Shown piece after piece: positions 1 to 7,100 of a stretch of DNA of 9,524 bases. A program made the position numbers and the translations under genes. The DNA comes from an uncultured Methanobrevibacter sp. Lineage in GTDB: Archaea; Methanobacteriota; Methanobacteria; Methanobacteriales; Methanobacteriaceae. Each line of letters opens with the position of its first letter. Positions within the stretch are counted from its first letter, which is position 1. The stretch spans positions 1 through 9,524 of the forward strand of contig ONIK01000062.1 of assembly GCA_900317865.1 (NCBI GenBank), given 5' to 3'. The notes below the pieces were generated by a model, which saw nothing but the letters and a program-made list of their open reading frames with translations, was not told the origin of the DNA and did no database searches.

Positions 1-96
1 CACCTCTTCATTTATCCATTCATCAAGAATGCAGACTGCCGCAGGATTTCCTTTAAATATCTGATTGGTAAAAGCATCAACAACATACTGTTTCAT
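1..96 (-). CDS. PhzF-family isomerase/epimerase-like protein, N-terminal fragment (runs off left edge)
   Basis: The minus strand encodes 32 residues from an ATG at 96 to the window edge. They include DAFTNQIFKGNPAAVC, the characteristic N-terminal signature of the PhzF family (DAFT...F.GNPAAV). PhzF-like proteins are cytoplasmic enzymes of diaminopimelate-epimerase fold. PhzF itself isomerises dihydro-hydroxyanthranilate in phenazine synthesis, but most archaeal and bacterial members have no proven substrate, so no phenazine role is implied. The catalytic glutamate of the family lies further in and is outside the window, so activity cannot be judged. The start is supported by a GGGTG ribosome binding site at 103-107, six bases upstream. 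It is transcribed in the same direction as the NRPS but lies about 1 kb downstream of it and has its own TATA-like promoter, so it is probably a separate unit. Family assignment is firm; specific function is unknown. Confidence 0.85.
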   Translation of the reverse strand, partial: MKQYVVDAFTNQIFKGNPAAVCILDEWINEEV

Positions 97-102
97 TTTT
101 TA

Positions 103-107
103 CACCC
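103..107 (-). promoter_or_regulatory. Ribosome binding site of the PhzF-like gene
   Basis: On the minus strand GGGTG precedes the ATG at 96 by six bases. This matches the archaeal Shine-Dalgarno core (GGTG) and fixes the start codon. Confidence 0.65.
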
Positions 108-164
108 AAATATATTTTTTTCATTCAATATCCTTAATGTTTGTGTAACAGTAAATAATTTTAA

Positions 165-180
165 AATTTATATAATTCGG
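165..180 (-). promoter_or_regulatory. Putative archaeal promoter (BRE/TATA) for the PhzF-like gene
   Basis: The minus strand reads CCGAATTATATAAATT, a TATA box preceded by a CCGAA element that resembles a TFB recognition element. Transcription would start about 25 bases downstream, near 140, leaving a leader of roughly 45 bases before the ATG. This rests on motif resemblance alone. Confidence 0.45.
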
Positions 181-243
181 GGGTTAATATTATGTTTTGA
201 GTGAAAAACATTGAAAAAAAGATTTTTAAAATTGAATAAGGAT

Positions 244-262
244 AAATTTGTTAAACAAATTT
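244..262. repeat. Perfect inverted repeat, operator- or hairpin-like
   Basis: The sequence AAATTTGTtaaACAAATTT has 8-base arms that are exact reverse complements around a 3-base centre. It sits about 65 bp upstream of the proposed TATA box of the PhzF-like gene. It could be a regulator-binding dyad or a weak hairpin; AT-rich DNA also produces such dyads by chance. Confidence 0.35.
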
Positions 263-291
263 TGACACATCCTCATTCAACATATATAACT

Positions 292-330
292 GCTGGCTGG
301 TACTGTGCCAGCCAAACATCCTAAGATGTT
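292..330. repeat. Two adjacent stem-loops, the first GC-rich
   Basis: The first stem pairs GGCTGG with CCAGCC (extendable by one T-A pair) around a 7-base loop, at about 294-314. It is a GC-rich island in otherwise very AT-rich DNA. It abuts AACATC-ctaa-GATGTT at 315-330, an exact 6-base dyad with a 4-base loop. No T-run follows on either strand, so this is not a standard terminator. A structured RNA or protein-binding dyads are possible, but no known RNA family is recognised. Confidence 0.4.
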
Positions 331-529
331 ATGTAATATTATGAACATCAAAGTATATAAAAGTTTCATTTATTCTCATTTCCAAATTAAAGCAATAGTT
401 CATTCTAAAAACAATTTTATATTCTGAAAGCATTGTTTATTTTTAAAAATAATAACTTATAAATAGTTTTAAGACAAAATATCTAATTCTAAAACACTAA
501 TATAATAGTATATGGCTGCTGGTGTTTTT

Positions 530-737
530 ATGAAGTGGAAAGAGCATTCGATTAAAAACACTCCAATCAAATTTGGAGAATTGATATTGTGGTAGTTGAA
601 AATATGGTGCTTGCTATCTCTTATTTGTTCCTGGCAAGTTACTATGTATTGTTGGCCATTAACTTGTTAATGTAAAAACAATCTATGATGTCGAATTGGA
701 AGCCTAGTTGGATTTCATCCGAAATTTTCTAATTTGA
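530..737 (+). pseudogene. Possible decayed small membrane-protein gene (coding-like debris in three frames)
   Basis: An ATG at 530 has a GGTG site (521-524) upstream and opens a 21-codon frame (MKWKEHSIKNTPIKFGELIL...) that stops at 593-595. A second plus frame overlaps it and reads a hydrophobic stretch (MVLAISYLFLASYYVLLAIN, then LLM), like one transmembrane helix, before a TAA at 673-675. A third frame then reads VKTIYDVELEA, a TAG at 705-707, and LDFIRNFLI before a TGA at 735-737. Plausible peptide in successive frames broken by stops suggests a small gene disrupted by frameshifts. A TATA-like stretch (about 499-513) precedes it. No family is recognised and chance cannot be excluded in AT-rich DNA. 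Confidence 0.22.
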
Positions 738-896
738 TAAACTGACAATTTAAATGACAATTAGCTTTAATATGTGTTTTATTGCTTCCTTTTTTACACA
801 TAGTTCAAAAAAGCATTATTATTTCCACTTTAAAAACACCAAAATATTTTGATAATATTTATATGGGTTGATATTAAACATTATAATGTAAGGGCT

Positions 897-950
897 AAAA
901 GTACATTATATTTTGTATAGTATACGGGCAAAATCCTTTTTAAATGATTT
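897..950. repeat. 54-bp perfect direct repeat, copy 1
   Basis: This stretch is identical, base for base, to 9104-9157, in the same orientation. Inside it lie an 11-bp palindrome GTATAGTATAC (915-925), flanking arms ATTTTG and CAAAAT that extend the dyad across a short asymmetric bulge, and a second dyad AAATC...GATTT at its right end. TTAAACTTTA follows directly (951-960) and recurs after a 19-bp gap beyond copy 2 (9177-9186), so the original repeat may have been longer. Copy 1 lies about 200 bp beyond the 3' end of the NRPS gene, copy 2 about 700 bp beyond its 5' end. Confidence 0.95.
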
Positions 951-996
951 TTAAACTTTATATTCTTTGTTGGAGTTTTATATTGTTTTTTTTATA

Positions 997-1101
997 TTAT
1001 ATATTCAATGCTTCTGCAATGTCTTGTGCAAAATCAGAGATGTGGGATTGGTCATTGTCTAAGAATATAACAATGAGTTGCCTATTTTGGAAAATTAAAA
1101 G
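997..1101 (-). pseudogene. Start-less 34-codon ORF remnant directly downstream of the NRPS
   Basis: Between TAA codons at 1102-1104 and 997-999 the minus strand reads 34 uninterrupted codons with no ATG. The peptide looks genuine: a hydrophobic strand-like LIVIFLDNDQ followed by a helix-like ISDFAQDIAEALNI at the very end. This strand-then-helix ending is similar in layout to the last 30 residues of the C3 domain of the neighbouring NRPS. Immediately upstream, still in the NRPS frame but after its TAG and a second TAA, lies another coding-like stretch ending at a TAG near 1083. These pieces could be the eroded 3' end of an older, longer NRPS or of a lost downstream gene. Homology is not proven; it could also be chance. 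Confidence 0.3.
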
Positions 1102-1156
1102 TTAATAAAAGACGTGAGTCACACTCAAAATTTGGAAGATTTTTTTTATGTTTTTA

Positions 1157-4100
1157 CTATTTCAGAGTATCGCTTAAATTGGATGATGTTGTATCTATAT
1201 GGATAATGTTGGATAAAATTGTTGTATACATATTTGCGAAATCTTCAATCATCTTATCGGAAAATCTGTTTGAATGTGTGATGAATAATGTATAGTCATC
1301 ACCGTTTTCGTAAATCTGAACAAAGAACTCTGTGAGAAAATCACTGAACTGATTAAGGATATGATTATAAATTTCCTCAAAGTTGATACCATCAATTTCG
1401 ACATTGCCTTCAGTAAAATCATCTGCAATCCAATTGGGAATATATTGGAATAATATATTTACTTCAAAATCATATTTCTGACAGAGTAATAAAATTGGAT
1501 AATAACTATGCCTTAATACTCCATAAACAGTATCTGCAACATCCCGGAGATATGAATTGATATATTGGTCTTTGCAGTCTATAACTACAGGCATTACATT
1601 GGATGTCATGCCTATGAAATTTTCGTTGAATCTATCACGTCCATTTTCAATTATTGTAAATATGACCTTATTGCCGTTTACAAAGTGTGATAATGCATAG
1701 GAAAATACACTGGTGAATAATACATTTTTACTAATTCCGGCATCATGTAAAAATGATTTAAATGCTACTTTATCAAATTCCAAATCATAAGATAAAATAT
1801 TATATCCTTCAGCTAATGGATTATCTTCTAGTAAAATACCCACATCATCAAGATCCGACAGCATAGGCTGATAAAATTTATCTGCTTCATCGAATTTTTC
1901 AGTATTTTTGATTTGATGCGTGAAAGCCGAGGACTTTAAAAATGTATCATCGAAATCAATACTACCTTCATCAAGAAGAGTCATGAAATCCTGTTTGAAT
2001 ACGCCTGCAGAAGTAGCATCAAAAATGATGTGGTGAATCATATAAAATAAGAAATATGATTCTTCAGATTCAACAATCATAAACTTAGACAGATAATTAT
2101 ATAAATCAAAACTTTCAGAAAAGAAATCAATAATAATATCTTTATCAATTTTAGATTTTACTGAAATTGGAGGTTTATTACCCTTAACTAAATATGGATA
2201 GTCTCCTTTAAATAATTTTATAGTAGTTTTAAGTATTTTATAAAGGCCATTTATATCTCTTATTCCATATTGTCTAATTATATTCATGATTTTTTTCATT
2301 CCGGATTTTCCAGTCGTTTTTGTTAAATCCTTAATCAAATCCATGTTAGAGACATCATTATCGTTTTCCTCATACCTCTCACTTAAATGTGTGCTTAAAA
2401 TAGGATGCATATCCAATAACGCATCTAAAGAATCGGTTATCTTTTCAAGACCATATTTCCCGGAAATAGGAATATAACCTGGTATATGGTATGCATTTAC
2501 CTTATTGTGGATGTTTACATCTGCAATTACATTGATTTGCGCTGAATTCAATGGACAACCATCATCTAAAGAATAAATGTCCAGATCAAAGGAAAATTCA
2601 GACATGTTTTTTGCGATTGCCTCAGGTGTGCGGAAAGTAAGGATATCCGCCATGGTAACATTATCGGATTCAATATAATTCAGCAGCTTAACAGCAATCA
2701 ATGAATCTCCACCCAGACGAATGAAATCATCATATATGCTGATTTTATCCAGATTGAATGCCTTTTCAAATGCTTCAACGATTTCTTTTTCATTTTCATC
2801 TCTTGGAGCGGCATACTCTACATGAAGACTGTCTCTATTTACATCAGGCAAAGCACGCTTATCCACTTTACCGTTAACATTCAAAGGAATTTCATCTAAT
2901 TTCATGACAAATGAAGGAACCATATAATCCGGTTTACGCTCACTTACATAATCTTGAACCCTATCAGATAATTCATAATTAGTTAAATTACTGGATGATA
3001 CTACATAAGCAACTAATTCATTATTGCCATTATTTTTCATTGTTTGGATAGTAACATCTTCAATATCATCCATACTTCTTATTGTTGATTCCACTTCGCC
3101 CAATTCTACACGGTTTCCACGAATCTTAACCTGATTATCACGACGACCTACCAATCCTAAACTACCATCAGGTAATATGCGTACAATGTCTCCTGTACGA
3201 TATAATACACTATATTCATCTTCATCAAAAGGATTATCTAAAAATGCTTTATCTGTTTCTTCTGGGCGATTTAAATAACCTTCAGCAATCTGATAACCTG
3301 CAAGATACAACTCGCCAACAGCACCTATAGGAACGCGCCTACTTTCATTATCTAAAACATAAGCCTTAGTATTATAATTTAATGAACCTACAGAAGAAGA
3401 ATCAACCTTATCTGAATTTTTAATTGAAGATATGAATACTGTAAATTCTGTTGGGCCAAATGCATCAACCAACAAATAATCTCCAGAGTTTTTAAATTCA
3501 CCTAATTTTTCACCACCCACCAATAAGACATCTAAAGAAATGTCATCAACATTTTCCATGAATAATTTACTTACCTGTGAAGTAATAAGCGTATGAGAAA
3601 CATTTTGACTGATGAAATACTCATTAAGTAAATTAGTATTCAGTCTTACATCATCCGGAACAATAGATAAACAAGCACCAGAATACAAAACAACAACAAC
3701 TGCTAAAAGTGCAGCATCAAAACCAATTGTAGAGAATAAACCATAAACATCCTTTACATTAATTTCATATTTGTCCTGATACACAGCAGCTAAATTAACA
3801 ATAGACTTTCTTGTGATTTTAACACCTTTAGGAATACCTGTAGTACCACTAGTATATAAAATACAAGCTAAATCACCATAAACCACAGGTAAACTAGACA
3901 AACTTCCGATTTCACCATTAATTATGTCAGAAATATTAAAAAGAATCACATCTTCATTAACTAAATCTTTAGCATGGTCATAAGTCTCATCACTAACAAT
4001 AACAACATCAGATCCCGTATCATTCAACATGAATTTTATACGTTCATCAGGTAAATTATCGTCCAAAGGAACATAAACACCACCCATAGACAATATGCCT

Positions 4101-7100
4101 AAAATTGAAAACATGTACAATTCACTGCGCGGAATTAAAAAGCTAACACAATCGCCAATCTCAACACCAAGACCAACTAACTTCTTGGCAATCCTATCAG
4201 CAATAAAAGCACCCTCACCATAAGAATACACACGATTATTATATGAAACCAACATATTATCCGGATATTTGGATAAATTACCATTAAAAGCGTCTAAAAT
4301 ATCACTATAAAGTAAATCATGTTCTGTTTCATTAATATTATCAAGAAGCAGGACATCACTATCTGAAACATAATTAATATCACTTAAATTATATGAACTT
4401 AACATTTCTTTTAAAATCAGATTATAAGACCTAGCAAAACGATTTACAAAATCATTGGAATACTTATCAGAATATAGGATTCTTATTCCAAATTTATCAT
4501 TATCTGCATTAAAAATAAAAAAAGACAAATCCCCAACTGCATCATGTTCCAATTCATCCAAACGATAAAAGTCATTTTTTAACGCATTGGAAAACAACTC
4601 ATGAGAATACTGAAATAAAATATTTGAATTCAAATCATAATCCCTGGCAAGCAAACGGAAAGGATACAAATCATAAAACATAACCCGATTAACCAAACTG
4701 CCACAATACTGGATAAAAGAATCAATAGACTGATTTCTACAATCAACTAATAATGGTAAAGTTCTAACAAACATTCCCACAGACTCGGACAAATCAACAT
4801 GGCCGCGGCCATCCTCAACCAAATTAAAAGAAACTTTAGAAGAACCTGTAAACCTGGATAATGTATAAGCAAAAACACCACAGAAAAACTGATTGTAAGT
4901 AACACCGGACTCTTTTAAAAAGGAATCCAATAAAACACCATCAACATCAAAAGTATCAAAATACTCTCTGTTATCATTATCATCTAATTTAACACAGTCC
5001 AATAAATCATAAGTTTCATCCAAATCCACCAACATTTCTTCAAAAAAGTCACTGGCATTTTCCATATAATCCGAGCCCATATTTTCTTCCATTGAGATTT
5101 GTCTTAAAAAACCATCATCAACAAAATCCACAATATCTCCATTCAAATTATCCAATAATGAATCAAGAATTATATTGAGTGAAGTTCCATCAATGATTAA
5201 ATGATGAAAATCCATACACAACAATGATTCATCCTCAACAAATAAAAAACGAACCAAAGACTTATTTAAATCAAATACTTCAACAAAACTGTCTATGTCA
5301 CTGCTTAAACCGCAAACGATAGAAGGTTCAGCATCGAAATTAAAAGAAACGCCACCTTCATCTTCCATTACGCGTGCACTTAAAACCGGATAAGACTTCC
5401 ATAACTTCCCTATTGCATTTTCAACATCAGAAAAACTGTATTTTTTCTTGAATTGTATTTTAAACGGATTATTATATGCAGTGCCCATATCTTTTACTTT
5501 CTCATCCAAATAAACATTCAGCTGAGACTCAGATAAGGGACATTTATCCTCAAAAGTATAATTAACATCCAATGGGGAATATGCACTTAAATTATACTTA
5601 ATATGATTGGCAATATTAGTGGGAGTGGCCAGATCAATAATCTCTCTGGAAGATAAACTAACGCCCAATTCATCTTTAAGAATCCTCTGCAGATTCATGG
5701 CAGACAGAGAAGTACCGCCCAACTCAATCAAATTATCATCCAATAAAACTGAATCATTAGATAAAACATTCCTAAAAGCATCTAAAACAACATTGAGCGT
5801 TTCATCACCAACATTCACATCAGATTCAGCATTAACAATCTTTAATGCATGTTTATCAATTTTACCGTTAGCATTCAAAGGAATTTTATCCAATTTTACA
5901 AAAAGAGACGGAATCATATAATAAGGTAACTCACTATTTAAAGAATCCTTAACAGCACTTATATCCAAATCATCACTGGCAGTGTAATATGCCGTGAGCA
6001 TGTCATTATCCACATCCAAATAAACATCATTTATACCATCAAATGATTTCATAATATTTAATACTTCATTAGACTCAATACGAAACCCGCGTACGGATAA
6101 TTGATCATCTTCACGACCTAAAATCTCAATTTCACCATTGAAATTATAAAAACCAATGTCTCCGGTATGATACATACGTCTATTTTCATCACAGCTGCAA
6201 TAAGGATTGTCAACAAAAACACTATTTGTCAAATCCGGCTGATTATAATAACCCGGACTTAAAAAATCACTGGAAATACATATTTCACCAGGAACACCAA
6301 TAGGCATCTGCATACCATTATCATCAAGAATATAAACCCATGTATTAGCAACAGGCTTGCCGATAGGAACACTATCACCAACAATATTATTTAAATCATA
6401 AATATTTGCTATAGCCAATATCAATTCTGTCGTACCGTAAAAATTAACTAAACGGGTATCACTTTCAGTATTGGTTAATTCATTTAGTTTAGCACCTGCC
6501 AAAATCAGATACTTTAATTTAATATCCTCATTTTCAAAAATAGGAACACCAATGGAAGGTGGTAAAATCAAATCACATATCTCCTGCTCCTTAAGAGCCT
6601 TAACCAATAACAAACTATCTTTCTGCTCCATTTCATTAAAGATTCTACAACACTCACCAAAAATTAATGAAAGTAACAATCTAATAGATGCAATGAAACT
6701 AAAGCTAACAAAAGAACCTACTACATCACGGGGTTTTGAATTAAAAATATTTTTAAAAGCAACAGCACAGCCTTTGACTTCTTTGTTTGAAACCATTACT
6801 GCTTTAGGAAGGCCGGTGGTTCCTGAAGTGAAAAATATGGCAAGTAAATCATCTCCATCCCCTAAACATTCAACAGAAACATCATAATCCAGATTTAAAT
6901 CTTCAATATATATTACATCAACATCAAAACTAAAATTATCCGCATATTCCTTAGTTGTTATAATGTAACGAGCTTCACTGATATTTAACATATGTTCTAT
7001 ACGTTTTGAAGGGTAAATGGGATCAATGGGAGTGAATACCGCACCAATTTTATTTAATGCGCAAGCTAATTCGGGAAAATGATAATTCCTTGGAACCATC

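Noticed and set aside
561..578. Hairpin CTCCAA...TTGGAG as a terminator
   Set aside because: No T-run follows on either strand and it lies within the suspected decayed ORF.
2286..2477. 63-codon open frame on the plus strand
   Set aside because: Antisense to the C3 region of the NRPS, with no ribosome binding site or recognisable domain; a shadow of the real gene.
5607..5921. 104-codon open frame on the plus strand
   Set aside because: Antisense to the T1/A1 junction of the NRPS, whose minus-strand frame has clear motifs; its composition reflects the opposite strand.
6471..6887. 138-codon open frame on the plus strand
   Set aside because: Antisense to the centre of A1; no family motif, and the NRPS frame there carries the A3-A5 motifs.
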